From assembly GCF_900182555.1 (NCBI RefSeq), contig NZ_FXTH01000002.1, positions 1 through 64,000 of the forward strand: a stretch of DNA of 64,000 bases. Direction: 5' to 3'. This DNA is from Fodinibius sediminis (GTDB lineage: Bacteria; Bacteroidota; Rhodothermia; Balneolales; Balneolaceae). The position numbers and the translations under genes are program-made. Below, piece after piece: positions 17,728 to 26,622 of the stretch; within the stretch, counting starts at the first letter, position 1; every line of letters starts with the position of its first letter. The notes beneath the pieces were generated by a model. It saw nothing but the letters and a program-made list of their open reading frames with translations. It searched no databases and was not told the DNA's origin.

Positions 17728-17874
17728 TTAGAGCCCCGGGAAAAAATAGTCAATTAAAAACTTTATCGCATAAACTATGCCAACCGCACCGGCTGTAAAC
17801 AGCAAAACCGAAATGGCTATTGCCTTGCCTTCAGACATCTCTTTTTTGGGGGGCGATTTTTTCTTTTTACCCAT
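17728..17874 (-). CDS. Small single-pass membrane protein
   Basis: 48 residues from ATG 17874 to TAA at 17728. The N-terminus MGKKKKSPPKKEMSEGK is very basic and is followed by one hydrophobic helix (AIAISVLLFTAGAVGIVYA) and a short FFPGL tail. This is a typical positive-inside single-span topology. A purine-rich AAAGAAAAG stretch precedes the start. No homologue is recognised, but the amphipathic layout makes a chance ORF unlikely. Confidence 0.6.
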   Translation of the reverse strand: MGKKKKSPPKKEMSEGKAIAISVLLFTAGAVGIVYAIKFLIDYFFPGL

Positions 17875-18018
17875 AAGCTTTTCTTTACGGTTTATAAGGC
17901 TTTAACAGCAATCTATCAGCCCAATCCCCCAGTTGCAACTATTAATACAGTAATGGGTGCTTTTTTCCTCTACTTTTTTCCTCTATTATTGGGTGGAACC
18001 GGAATATAAGGCAGCACC

Positions 18019-18573
18019 TTGGATACTTTGAACAATATTATAACGATTACAGAACAGCGCCACCGGATATGGTGGACGGGAACAATCATCGCAGCCCTGT
18101 TTACTGTTTTACTTACCATGCTTTATTGGAATCAGAGCAACCCGCTCTGGATTGGTATTTTACGACTTGCCGCCTTTATTCTTTTTACGCTGACTGTTTT
18201 TGGCATACTCAAGCTTTCCAATGGCCCCCTTAGCATTGTTGTTGAACATACGCCTACTCATCTGACCATCGATTACCGACAAAAGGAAAAAACGGTCCGG
18301 CATGAACAATTTGAACAGACATCTATTGAAGAGCTGGTAATTTCTCAGAAGGAACAACCGCTCTGGCGACAGTATGTTCAATCTTCTTCAGCCACAATCA
18401 AAATCCACTTTTCTGAAGAAAAGAGAAACCATTACCTCTTCGAATTCAGCGGACGACCCCTGATCTTCAGTAAATCGGACCTGCTGCGGCTGAAGGACTT
18501 TATCACCTCCCGCAGAAGTACGGTTGGCCATTCAGACACCAGCCCTCCCGGTGAGCCTCAAACTTCTATCTGA
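18019..18573 (+). CDS. Hypothetical inner-membrane protein with two helices
   Basis: 184 residues from TTG 18019, with AAGG about ten bases upstream; the first in-frame ATG lies inside the first helix. Two hydrophobic segments (about 20-38 and 44-62) form a hairpin. They are followed by a soluble C-terminal domain with PH-like beta pattern (LSIVVEHTPTHLTIDYRQKE). No family is recognised. It converges with the M28 peptidase gene, overlapping by 8 bases. Confidence 0.65.
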   Translation: MDTLNNIITITEQRHRIWWTGTIIAALFTVLLTMLYWNQSNPLWIGILRLAAFILFTLTVFGILKLSNGPLSIVVEHTPTHLTIDYRQKEKTVRHEQFEQTSIEELVISQKEQPLWRQYVQSSSATIKIHFSEEKRNHYLFEFSGRPLIFSKSDLLRLKDFITSRRSTVGHSDTSPPGEPQTSI

Positions 18574-19957
18574 CAGGTAACGGGTAGACAGCAGGACTTC
18601 GGTTTCCGTACTGGTCTATGGCCCGCACCCCGAACAGGTAATTGTCTTTGGAGACGCCTGGAACAGTAAATCGCGTGGTATCCCCTGCAAATTCAGTATG
18701 CTCCCAAAAGGGCTGATTCGTTGATCTCCAAACTATCTCATAGCCTTTGAGATCTGGCTCGCTGTTGGCCTTCCAAACAAGTGTGGTGCTATTCTCCAGG
18801 CGCGAAACATCAATGCCCACTTCACGGGGCCTGGCCGGAGCATTAGCCAGTGTAGCCAGTACCGCTGCATTAAGCCTGGCAATCTTCCCCACATAGGAGT
18901 AGTCCACAAATTTTGGCAGATCGCCATATTGTGTGCCTTCCTCTTTCCGGACATCCTGGTGCTGGCGTTCATAGTACTCATGCGGTTCACTGAAACGCAC
19001 TGCCGGGTACCCGTGCTCCAAAAAGGGCGAATGATCCCCACCGCGCAGATACCGGTCCTTCCGGTAGATAACATTCACCTTGAGTCCGGGCATGTATTCC
19101 CGGCCCACCCGGTGAATAAATCGGCCAAGCTGCCGGGAAGGAGTGTCATTTTCTCCGCCTGTCTGCAGCAGCAAACGCTGGTGTCGCGAAAGGCTGTCGC
19201 CCGGAGGAATTCCCTGGGCAAACACACGGATTTCATTATCATGCACCGAACCATCGGTACTCTTGATCGTATTACCTATAATATCGTTGGTAATCATGGC
19301 TTCTATATTCAATTGCTGCCTCCTTGCTTGTTCGGCATGGTAGGTTGACCCCAGCAGTCCCTGCTCCTCCCCTGCAACGGCCATAAAAACGATGGTGGCA
19401 TCGAACTCCCTGCCCGACATCACCCGTGCCAGTTCCATGACTGCAGCTGTGCCGGAGGCATCGTCGTTGGCACCGGGTGCGTAACTGCTGTCATCCATTA
19501 CATCCGAGACCCTCGAATCATAGTGACCACTGACCACATACATCCGCTCCTTGCTTTCCAGCTGGGTCCCTGGCAATATTCCGACGATGTTAACAATTCG
19601 AGTGGGTTCCTCTATGCGCGGATTATCAGTTTCTAAATAACTCTCATAAGAAACCTGCAGTCGACTGCCGGAGAGGGTGCCGTATTGTTTAAACCTATCA
19701 TATATCCAGCGACGGGCAGCTCCAATGCCCGTGGTATCGCTTGTGGTGTCGGAAGAAGTGTGACGTGTATGGAAATCTGCCAGAGTCCGGATATTTGACT
19801 CTATAGAATCCACCGAAATAGTTTCCAGAAGCTCCCTTAGTTCTTGGTTTCCACTCTGCTCTCTTTCGCGGCCCGGCCGGCTGTCACAGCCCGTCATGAG
19901 CAGTGTCACAAAAAAAATAAGAGAGAAAACCGATACCTTTTTATTAAAGAATGCCAT
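18566..19957 (-). CDS. M28-family zinc aminopeptidase, lipoprotein
   Basis: 463 residues from the preferred start at 19957; the frame is open to 20053. The leader MAFFNKKVSVFSLIFFVTLL ends in MTGC, a lipobox. All five zinc ligands of the M28 family are visible: GHYDSR, GANDDASGTAAV, GEEQGLLGS, TNDIIGN and DHSPFLEHGYPAVRF. A fibronectin-like C-terminal domain (about the last 95 residues) follows. It probably removes N-terminal residues from peptides at the cell envelope, which fits with the neighbouring M19 dipeptidase on the opposite strand. Confidence 0.9.
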   Translation of the reverse strand: MAFFNKKVSVFSLIFFVTLLMTGCDSRPGREREQSGNQELRELLETISVDSIESNIRTLADFHTRHTSSDTTSDTTGIGAARRWIYDRFKQYGTLSGSRLQVSYESYLETDNPRIEEPTRIVNIVGILPGTQLESKERMYVVSGHYDSRVSDVMDDSSYAPGANDDASGTAAVMELARVMSGREFDATIVFMAVAGEEQGLLGSTYHAEQARRQQLNIEAMITNDIIGNTIKSTDGSVHDNEIRVFAQGIPPGDSLSRHQRLLLQTGGENDTPSRQLGRFIHRVGREYMPGLKVNVIYRKDRYLRGGDHSPFLEHGYPAVRFSEPHEYYERQHQDVRKEEGTQYGDLPKFVDYSYVGKIARLNAAVLATLANAPARPREVGIDVSRLENSTTLVWKANSEPDLKGYEIVWRSTNQPFWEHTEFAGDTTRFTVPGVSKDNYLFGVRAIDQYGNRSPAVYPLPVR

Positions 19958-20105
19958 ATGTAATGCCCGTAAAAATTCAGCTGTCGTGGATTTGAAGAAT
20001 AAGGTACTCACCATCCAAATGTTGTAAAATATTTTATAAGATTTGCAAAGCAATAATTATTTCTGCAATCTTTATCTTCAGCTTTAATAAAGAAAAACAG
20101 TTTTC

Positions 20106-21332
20106 ATGCGATTTGTAAAATGGTTCTTCACAGCCTTACTGTTTGCAGCACTGGCAACCGGCTGCTCCTCATCAGCCAAGGATCGGAAAAAGCAGATCCC
20201 AACAGGTCAGGAACTGGCCCAAAAATTCATCATCGTCGATGGTCATATTGACGTTCCCTATCGCCTGGAGAACAACTGGGAGGATATTTCACAAAAAACC
20301 GGGACCGGTGATTTTGATTATCCCCGTGCCAGGAAAGGTGGGCTGGATGCCCCCTTTATGTCTATTTACATTCCCGCCCGCTACCAGGAGACGGGCGGTG
20401 CCAAAGCCGTCGCTGACAGCCTGATCACCATGGTGCAGCGCATTGCCAGCGACCATCCGGATAAATTTGCACTGGCCAATGCCCCGGAGGATATCAGGAA
20501 TCATTTTGACCAGGGACTTATCTCCCTGCCGATGGGCATGGAAAACGGGGCTCCCTTGGGTTCAGACCTTTCAAATGTCCGCTACTTCTACGATCGTGGG
20601 ATCCGGTACATTACGCTGGCTCATTCCAAAGACAACAAGATAAGCGACTCCTCCTATGACATGAGCCGGGATACTCATGGCGGACTCAGTGACTTCGGAA
20701 AAGAGGTCGTCCAGGAAATGAACCGAATTGGAATGATGGTGGATGTCTCACATATCACAGACGAGGCCTTCAACGATGTGATGGAGGTCACCCGGGCCCC
20801 GGTGGTGGCCACCCACTCCTCCTGCCGTCACTTTACCCCGGGATTTGAACGTAACATGAGTGATCCCCTCATCCGGCGTCTGGCGGAAAATGATGGTGTT
20901 ATCATGATCAACTTCGGATCCACTTTCCTGGACAGCACTTCCCGCATGAGCGCTGATCTGGTGCGCGATGAAATTGAGGCTGAAATTGAAAAGCGGGGCC
21001 TGAAGCCGGGCAGCGAAGAAGCTCGTTCGTTCAGGACCGTTTATTTCGAGGAAAATTTCCACTACAGCAATGTCGAAAAAGTTGCCGATCATATTGATCA
21101 CGTCGTCGACCTGGTGGGCATAGACCATGTCGGTCTCGGTTCTGATTATGACGGTGTGGGCAATACCCTTCCCGCCGGACTTAAAGATGTCTCCACCTAT
21201 CCCCATCTTTTATCGGAACTTTTAGACCGGGGGTATACCGGGGAAGAAATTCAAAAAATATGTTCGGGCAACCTCTTCCGGGTCTGGAATGCCGTGGAAC
21301 AGGTGGCTCGGGATATACAGGCTGAAGAATAA
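20106..21332 (+). CDS. Membrane dipeptidase (M19, renal dipeptidase family), lipoprotein
   Basis: 408 residues. The leader MRFVKWFFTALLFAALATGC gives a lipobox cysteine at residue 20. Binuclear zinc ligands are present: VDGHIDVPY (HxD), MGMENGAP (bridging Glu), DVSHITDEAF and VATHSSCRHF (His), and GLGSDYDG (Asp). The enzyme hydrolyses dipeptides, including some with D-residues, at the envelope. It is divergent from the M28 peptidase, and a D-amino-acid-type PLP enzyme lies 73 bases downstream, suggesting combined peptide and D-amino-acid use. Confidence 0.93.
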   Translation: MRFVKWFFTALLFAALATGCSSSAKDRKKQIPTGQELAQKFIIVDGHIDVPYRLENNWEDISQKTGTGDFDYPRARKGGLDAPFMSIYIPARYQETGGAKAVADSLITMVQRIASDHPDKFALANAPEDIRNHFDQGLISLPMGMENGAPLGSDLSNVRYFYDRGIRYITLAHSKDNKISDSSYDMSRDTHGGLSDFGKEVVQEMNRIGMMVDVSHITDEAFNDVMEVTRAPVVATHSSCRHFTPGFERNMSDPLIRRLAENDGVIMINFGSTFLDSTSRMSADLVRDEIEAEIEKRGLKPGSEEARSFRTVYFEENFHYSNVEKVADHIDHVVDLVGIDHVGLGSDYDGVGNTLPAGLKDVSTYPHLLSELLDRGYTGEEIQKICSGNLFRVWNAVEQVARDIQAEE

Positions 21333-21405
21333 ATAACCGCTATAGGTTCCCCGCATGCCAGTGGACCCACGCGGGCCAGGACGAAACAATAACCATTTTG
21401 ATATT

Positions 21406-22512
21406 ATGCACTCAGTTAGCGAGCCAACCCTGCTGCTTAATGAAACAATCTGCCAAGCAAATATTGAGCGCATGGCCCATAAAGCTGCGACGCGGGGTCT
21501 CCAGTTTAAGCCGCATATGAAGACCCATCAGTCAGCGGTGATCGGCCAGTGGCTGAGATCATACGGTGTTACCGCTGTTACGGTTTCATCCGTGAGCATG
21601 GCCTCTTATTTTGCCCGCCATGACTGGGAGGACATCACAATTGCGTTTCCCTGCAACCTGCGCGAAACAGAGAGGATCAATGCTCTGGCCGAAAAGATAT
21701 CCCTGACCCTTCTTGTCAACCGGATGGAAACGGCAGACACACTCCAGCAGCAGCTCAGCCATCAGGTGGATGTCTACATTGAACTTGACACCGGCGCAGG
21801 CCGTACCGGACTGCAGCCTTCCCAAACTTCATACATTATTCGCCTGATCAATTGTTTTAAGCAGGCTGACAAGCTGAACTGGAAGGGATTTTACTCCCAT
21901 CCCGGTCACTCCTACACTGCCCGGTCAGAGGCAGAGATACAATCCATCCACCAAACGGTTTTGACACAGATCAACAGACTCCGAAGTAAACTGGGTACAT
22001 CCCATGGTCCCTTTGAGGTCTGTATTGGAGATACTCCCTGCGCTTCAAAAGGAACTGAATTCAACGGTATCGATGCCATTAGCCCTGGCAATTTTGTGTT
22101 CTATGATCTGATGCAGGTACAGATAGGGAGCTGCGCCGTCTCTGACATTGCCACCGCGGTCTGCTGCCCGGTTGTTGACCGGTATCCCAACCGCAACCAG
22201 CTGGCCATTTATGGCGGTGCAATTCATTTTTCCAAGGAGCCACTGTCTGAAGATGATGAGGTACACTTTGGTCTTGCGGCAACAAAGCAGGGGCACGCAT
22301 GGAACCCGATCGACGATCATACCCACCTTACACGATTGTCGCAGGAACACGGTATCGTTCAGTGCTCGCCGCGCAGTTTTGAACAGTTCTCCGTTGGAGA
22401 TACGATCACCATTCTTCCCGTCCATTCCTGCCTTACCGCACACCTTCTGGGCCGTTTTGTCTCTACCGGAGGTACCACCATTCACCAGGCCCAGCTAAAA
22501 GATAGGATTTAA
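21406..22512 (+). CDS. D-threonine aldolase / D-serine dehydratase-like PLP enzyme
   Basis: 368 residues from ATG 21406; an upstream in-frame ATG at 21355 adds 17 unconserved residues. The fold-type III (alanine-racemase-like) PLP lysine lies in GLQFKPHMKTHQS. The metal-binding C-terminal domain of the DSD1/D-threonine aldolase family follows, with conserved His near HSCLTAH. VYIELDTGAGRTG and YSHPGHSY are family motifs. It probably cleaves or dehydrates a beta-hydroxy D-amino acid in the cytoplasm. It follows the dipeptidase in the same direction. Confidence 0.85.
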   Translation: MHSVSEPTLLLNETICQANIERMAHKAATRGLQFKPHMKTHQSAVIGQWLRSYGVTAVTVSSVSMASYFARHDWEDITIAFPCNLRETERINALAEKISLTLLVNRMETADTLQQQLSHQVDVYIELDTGAGRTGLQPSQTSYIIRLINCFKQADKLNWKGFYSHPGHSYTARSEAEIQSIHQTVLTQINRLRSKLGTSHGPFEVCIGDTPCASKGTEFNGIDAISPGNFVFYDLMQVQIGSCAVSDIATAVCCPVVDRYPNRNQLAIYGGAIHFSKEPLSEDDEVHFGLAATKQGHAWNPIDDHTHLTRLSQEHGIVQCSPRSFEQFSVGDTITILPVHSCLTAHLLGRFVSTGGTTIHQAQLKDRI

Positions 22513-22652
22513 AAAATATCTTAGTCTCTTGACTTATAGATAGTTACATCATTCATCTATAATTATTTTATATATTGTCCCTTTCGATTTATCTTTATTT
22601 CCAGACTTCCTTCCCGGTCGGAAAACACTTTATTAAAACCTGCTACATTCAT

Positions 22653-22660
22653 TATATTTG
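22653..22660 (+). promoter_or_regulatory. Possible TAnnTTTG (-7) promoter element
   Basis: TATATTTG lies 33 bases before the desaturase ATG and fits the Bacteroidetes -7 consensus. The expected -33 TTTG is not clear, so this is a weak call. Confidence 0.3.
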
Positions 22661-22692
22661 CTCCGAATTTTACTTGGCACGAAAATTGGTTT

Positions 22693-23622
22693 ATGGAAGC
22701 ACCCTATACCCCCAAAAAATATGACAAGAATCTCGATAAAATAAACTGGGTAAGTGGCCTCCCCTTCATACTGCTTCATCTGGCCTGTGGACTTGTTTTC
22801 TGGGCCGGTTTCAGCTGGGTCGCTCTGGCTGCGCTTTTGGTAAGCTATACAATACGCATGTTTGCCATTACTGCCGGTTTCCACCGCTATTTTTCACATC
22901 GTACCTTTAAAACCAGTCGCCCCTTTCAATTCATTCTGGCATGGCTTGGCACCACCTCCGCCCAGAAAGGACCTCTCTGGTGGGCAGCCCATCACCGCCA
23001 CCACCACAAGTATTCGGATACGGAGAAAGATGTTCACTCTCCGGTGCAGCGCAGCTTCTGGTGGTCGCATGTGGGCTGGATCCTCAGCAACCGCTTTAAA
23101 GATACCAATTACGACATGGTCAAAGACCTCAAAAAGATACCTGAACTCAAATTTCTGAATGATTTCCACCTGGTCCCCCCCATTCAATTGGCTGTGGGAA
23201 CTTATGTACTGGGTGAATTGCTCGACTATTACTTTCCCTCACTGGGCACCTCGGGCTTTCAGATACTGGTCTATGGGTTTGTTCTCAGTACGGTCCTGCT
23301 GTATCATGGTACATTCACCGTTAATTCCCTGGCGCATGTCTTTGGCAAACGACGATTTGAAACCAAAGACGACAGTCGCAACAACTGGTTTATCTCACTG
23401 ATAACGCTGGGCGAAGGATGGCATAATAATCATCACCGTTTCCCCTCCTCCGAACGGCAGGGCTTCTACTGGTGGGAATTTGACTTTTCCCATTATATCC
23501 TCAAGGTTCTTTCGTGGTTTCGGCTTGTATGGGACCTGCGCGTACCCCCTGAGCGGGTCTATGCGGAGAGTAAATTTTTAAAGCGACCCCCGCATGTGAT
23601 CGAGCATCCCCAGGGAAAATAA
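22693..23622 (+). CDS. Acyl-CoA/acyl-lipid delta-9 fatty acid desaturase
   Basis: 309 residues, membrane-bound di-iron desaturase. The three histidine boxes are at HRYFSH (64-69), HHRHHH (100-105) and HNNHH (about 245-249). Four hydrophobic segments fit the usual topology. It inserts a double bond into saturated acyl chains and so adjusts membrane fluidity. The gene is monocistronic, with a candidate promoter box just upstream. Confidence 0.93.
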   Translation: MEAPYTPKKYDKNLDKINWVSGLPFILLHLACGLVFWAGFSWVALAALLVSYTIRMFAITAGFHRYFSHRTFKTSRPFQFILAWLGTTSAQKGPLWWAAHHRHHHKYSDTEKDVHSPVQRSFWWSHVGWILSNRFKDTNYDMVKDLKKIPELKFLNDFHLVPPIQLAVGTYVLGELLDYYFPSLGTSGFQILVYGFVLSTVLLYHGTFTVNSLAHVFGKRRFETKDDSRNNWFISLITLGEGWHNNHHRFPSSERQGFYWWEFDFSHYILKVLSWFRLVWDLRVPPERVYAESKFLKRPPHVIEHPQGK

Positions 23623-23789
23623 CCTCGGCAACAGCAGTCCGGTAAACCCTCAATGACTCGTACAGCACGTATTTTAGTGATGTTCTGCCGGATAGTATTT
23701 GTTATATTATTCTCATCTCTTACAGAGACAAGGCAAAGCCAGAGTGGGTTTTGCTGAGACGACCCTATTGAATCCGAAAATTATTGTTC

Positions 23790-24389
23790 ATGGACATTCA
23801 AACAGCTGACAATAAATTTCAAAATGTAACATTTGGAGAGGCCTCTTTCAATGAGCTTGAAGATGAGCTTAGCCGAACAGCCAATGACCGGCAGCATCAC
23901 CTTTCGCTTTTCCTGGGGCTTTACGAGCCCAACAAGCAGAAGGCCCTGGACGAACTGGCCCGGAAGCTGAATCGAGAAGTTAAAGTCATCCACACCGAGG
24001 AGCTTATCACGAAAATCGAATCCGAAACGTTTGGCAACCTTGATAAGCTTTTTGAAGGGCTGGACCAGTCGGATGTTATCCTTTACTTTAAAAACGGCGG
24101 AAAACTATGCGGCACCTATACCGGCTACTCCCATTCGCGCATCAAGTACGCCACTCCACAGGAGCGTTATTTTTTAAACAAGGTCAAGGATTTCAACGGC
24201 CTGGTTATTGTCGACATCGATGAGTTTACCGATGCTGACAAGACCCTCCGGAGAGCCGCTCAATCGGTCGTCTCCTTTGTTCTGCCCGGTTCCAAGTGGC
24301 AGCGATTTCTCTGGCACCTGAAGCACTACAGCTTCCATGGTTTTGAGCTGAAGACGAAGCGCCCGGATGCCTACGGTGAAGCCAGTTAA
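23790..24389 (+). CDS. Degenerate AAA+-like protein lacking nucleotide-binding motifs
   Basis: 199 residues from ATG 23790 (TTG 23784 is also open). By eye the whole chain follows the pattern of a CDC48-type AAA+ module. KALDELARKLNREVKVIH lies where the helix after the P-loop should be. TKIESETFGNLDKLFEGL matches KYIGETEKNLxxxFE. DVILYFKNGGKLCG sits at the Walker B/DEAD region, GLVIVDIDEFTDAD at sensor 1, and LRRAAQSVVSFVLP at the Arg-finger segment. The P-loop (GLYEPNKQ, residues 43-50) and Walker B acidic residues are gone, so no ATPase activity is expected. The alignment is my reading, not a search. Confidence 0.6.
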   Translation: MDIQTADNKFQNVTFGEASFNELEDELSRTANDRQHHLSLFLGLYEPNKQKALDELARKLNREVKVIHTEELITKIESETFGNLDKLFEGLDQSDVILYFKNGGKLCGTYTGYSHSRIKYATPQERYFLNKVKDFNGLVIVDIDEFTDADKTLRRAAQSVVSFVLPGSKWQRFLWHLKHYSFHGFELKTKRPDAYGEAS

Positions 24390-24469
24390 TATCTTTGAAT
24401 ACCATCAATAGCTTTGGCTATGATGAAATCAGCTGATATTTTTATCTATACCAATTCATTTCAACCATC

Positions 24470-24616
24470 ATGAGAAAGCCTCTTAAACCTTTACCCACCG
24501 ATTGTTGTGGCAGCGGCTGCACCCGATGTATTTTTGACATCTATCGAGACCAGATGGTCCAGTATAAGAAATGGAAGAAGGAACAGCAGGAAGAGGATAA
24601 CAAAACCAACGAATAA
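24470..24616 (+). CDS. Small OXLD1-type (oxidoreductase-like domain) protein
   Basis: 48 residues from ATG 24470. LPTDCCGSGCTRCIFDIY matches the oxidoreductase-like N-terminal domain (pattern P-x-DCCxSGCxxCVxDIY) found in small bacterial proteins and mitochondrial OXLD1. The four cysteines may bind a metal. The tail is charged. The next gene, SUI1-like, starts 17 bases downstream, so they are probably co-transcribed. Confidence 0.8.
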   Translation: MRKPLKPLPTDCCGSGCTRCIFDIYRDQMVQYKKWKKEQQEEDNKTNE

Positions 24617-24633
24617 CCAATCATACTACTTTT

Positions 24634-24858
24634 ATGGCCATTAAAATAAGAAAAGAGACGGGCGGTCGTCGGGGAAAGACGGTGACAATGATCAGCAATA
24701 TCAAACATAATCCCCAGGTGATCGAAGACCTTGAAAAAAAGCTGAAAAAACACTGCGGAGCCGGTGGCACCAGCTACGCCAAGACGATTGAAATACAGGG
24801 CGATCACGTAGACAAAGTGCGAGCCTTTCTCCAAAAAGAGGGTTTCGAAGTACAGTAG
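24634..24858 (+). CDS. SUI1/YciH-like translation initiation factor
   Basis: 74 residues. IRKETGGRRGKTVTMISNI and KKHCGAGGTSYAKTIEIQG match the eIF1/YciH core, including the basic loop and the GxGG turn. Bacterial homologues bind the small ribosomal subunit and may tune initiation fidelity. It is shorter than E. coli YciH (108 residues), with the N-terminal extension missing, as in many Bacteroidota. It lies in a cluster of small genes read in one direction. Confidence 0.88.
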   Translation: MAIKIRKETGGRRGKTVTMISNIKHNPQVIEDLEKKLKKHCGAGGTSYAKTIEIQGDHVDKVRAFLQKEGFEVQ

Positions 24859-24892
24859 CCCCTATTTTTCTCTAAACCCAAGTTGAATAGTT

Positions 24893-25078
24893 ATGGATCT
24901 CAACATACCTGACGAACAATTCCAGGAAATTCTCAACCAAATAAAAAGTGAAGAAAGTCCCGTGGGCATTGATGCGGGTAAAACCCATGTACTGATTCTC
25001 CAGAAACTTCTGGATATTGAAAGCCGGCTCAACGACCTGGAAAAGGCATTATCCCGCCGCAATAAAGACGATAATTAA
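24893..25078 (+). CDS. Small hypothetical protein
   Basis: 61 residues, acidic, with a predicted helical C-terminus that could form a coiled coil (QKLLDIESRLNDLEKAL). No family recognised. It is the last gene of the small-protein cluster and is followed directly by a terminator. Confidence 0.65.
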   Translation: MDLNIPDEQFQEILNQIKSEESPVGIDAGKTHVLILQKLLDIESRLNDLEKALSRRNKDDN

Positions 25079-25079
25079 C

Positions 25080-25109
25080 AAAAGGCGCAGCCAAACGACT
25101 GCGCCTTTT
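25080..25109. terminator. Bidirectional rho-independent terminator
   Basis: aaaaggcgcag and ctgcgcctttt form an 11-bp perfect stem with an 8-base loop. The flanking A and T runs let it serve both the small-gene cluster (+) and the convergent gene at 25130 (-). Confidence 0.9.
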
Positions 25110-25129
25110 GTCGCTGCAATTGGTTTTTA

Positions 25130-25624
25130 TTATAGGGATACTTTACTCTCCCGTTTGGGGTCAAGATCATACAGTGATGAGACGGTTGCCTGTACGGTCT
25201 TATACCAGTCATTACCGTATTTGTCGTTAATTTCATAAAAATCAGAAAAATCCGGTTTTCTGATTTTCATTTTCCATTCCTGGTTTTTGGCCTTGTACAC
25301 CGGGTCCACATGCAAGAGCTGATGAAAAAGGACCATCTCACGTGTTTTTTGGTCCAGCATGTCCCACATCTCACCCGATATTTCAATCAAATAGTTGTTT
25401 CCGGAATAGTACTGCACCTCGCGGGAGGCTTTCACGCATTTAGCCGCTTTATATTTCGAGAGGTTGGGGTATACTAAAAAATATCCGATCTCGGCCGGAC
25501 CAAAATCCAGGCTTTCCCGCTCAATTACCGTTTCAGCTATTTTAGCTATCTCGGGAGACTCCATCAGCTGTTTATTGCTGTGGGCAATAGTATCTCCCGG
25601 TTTCAATAAATCATTATCTTTCAT
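25130..25624 (-). CDS. Putative metallopeptidase-like protein with altered HExxH (HQLLH)
   Basis: 164 residues. The chain resembles the short 'putative phage metallopeptidase' proteins of Bacteroidota: EIGYFLVYPNLSKYKAAKCVK, then a helix REMVLFHQLLHVD and the downstream KPDFSDFYEINDKYGNDW. The zincin helix reads HQLLH where HELLH is expected, so the catalytic glutamate is Gln. It may bind zinc without proteolysis, or have another role. No signal peptide. Monocistronic, sharing a terminator with the opposite cluster. Confidence 0.6.
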   Translation of the reverse strand: MKDNDLLKPGDTIAHSNKQLMESPEIAKIAETVIERESLDFGPAEIGYFLVYPNLSKYKAAKCVKASREVQYYSGNNYLIEISGEMWDMLDQKTREMVLFHQLLHVDPVYKAKNQEWKMKIRKPDFSDFYEINDKYGNDWYKTVQATVSSLYDLDPKRESKVSL

Positions 25625-25797
25625 GAACGATCTTCCAGTTTGTGATTCAAATTTTCAAGGGTATAAAGGTATGATTCTGTCGACATCTTTTCACCCGTTT
25701 TTGTGATAATTTGTATGACCATTGCAAGCTATGGTCAACTAATACAACAGAAGGCGAGGGGAAAGTTCATCCCCGTACCTAACAGCATTGGTCAGTC

Positions 25798-26622
25798 TTA
25801 CTCTTCTATCTGGCAGCTGGGACAGTAGTAAATCTTTCGTCCTCCGGTTTTTTCCTCCTCGATCACAGCACCGCACTTGTGACAACGGCGTCCGGTCCGT
25901 TTGTAAACGAAAAATCGCTGATCCGTTTTATCGGCATTTTCCCGCTGCAGTGCCTCGATGATCGAGGGATCGTTCGTATGCCCTCCCCTTTCATAGGAAC
26001 GCTCTGAAAGCTTAATCGTAGCTTTTGCCAGGGCTTCTTTCTCACTATCCGGATAAGAACGCAGCTTTTGGTGAGGATCTACTCCTGCATAAAACATGAT
26101 TTCACTGCGCAGGTAGTTTCCAATGCCGCTCACAAATCCCTGGTCCAGCAACAACGTTGTCAGCTTCCTGTTTTGGAAAGTATCCGCTGTAAACTGGCCA
26201 ATGACATCCTCATACGAGGTATCCGGGTGCAGCACATCAGGGCCCAGCTTCTTTATATAGGAATGCTCAGACACCTCTTTCCTCTCCAGCATCTCTATCT
26301 GCGAGGCAGAATAAAGATACGCTGAGTGTCGGTCATTGTGAATAGCCACCCTTAATTTGCGGTTGGTGTCGGGCTCCTCGCCATTGTCGCTCAGCATCCA
26401 CTTTCCATAAAGTTGATTGTGGCTGTACATGACATGGCTGTTCCCAAAAAAAGTAAGAATGGCCTTGCCCCGGGCCTCAACCTTTTCAACTTTTTTTCCC
26501 TGCAATTCCGTCTCGTACTCCTTCAAACGGTCGAAAGCAAAATAAAGATTCGTAACAGGCTCTCCCTGCAGTGCATCACTCAAAAAATCGGCTGTACGCC
26601 AAATTTCAGGTCCTTCTGGCAT
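25798..26622 (-). CDS. nei: Fpg/Nei-family DNA glycosylase (endonuclease VIII)
   Basis: 274 residues. The N-terminus MPEGPEIWR supplies the catalytic Pro2 and Glu3, as in Nei. The H2TH domain includes LLLDQGFVSGIGNYLRSE (about 165-183). The C-terminal zinc finger has CHKCGAVIEEE and YYCPSCQ. The enzyme removes oxidised pyrimidines and nicks the DNA. PEGPEI plus the finger favour Nei over MutM, whose N-terminus is PELPEV. Monocistronic. Confidence 0.9.
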   Translation of the reverse strand: MPEGPEIWRTADFLSDALQGEPVTNLYFAFDRLKEYETELQGKKVEKVEARGKAILTFFGNSHVMYSHNQLYGKWMLSDNGEEPDTNRKLRVAIHNDRHSAYLYSASQIEMLERKEVSEHSYIKKLGPDVLHPDTSYEDVIGQFTADTFQNRKLTTLLLDQGFVSGIGNYLRSEIMFYAGVDPHQKLRSYPDSEKEALAKATIKLSERSYERGGHTNDPSIIEALQRENADKTDQRFFVYKRTGRRCHKCGAVIEEEKTGGRKIYYCPSCQIEE

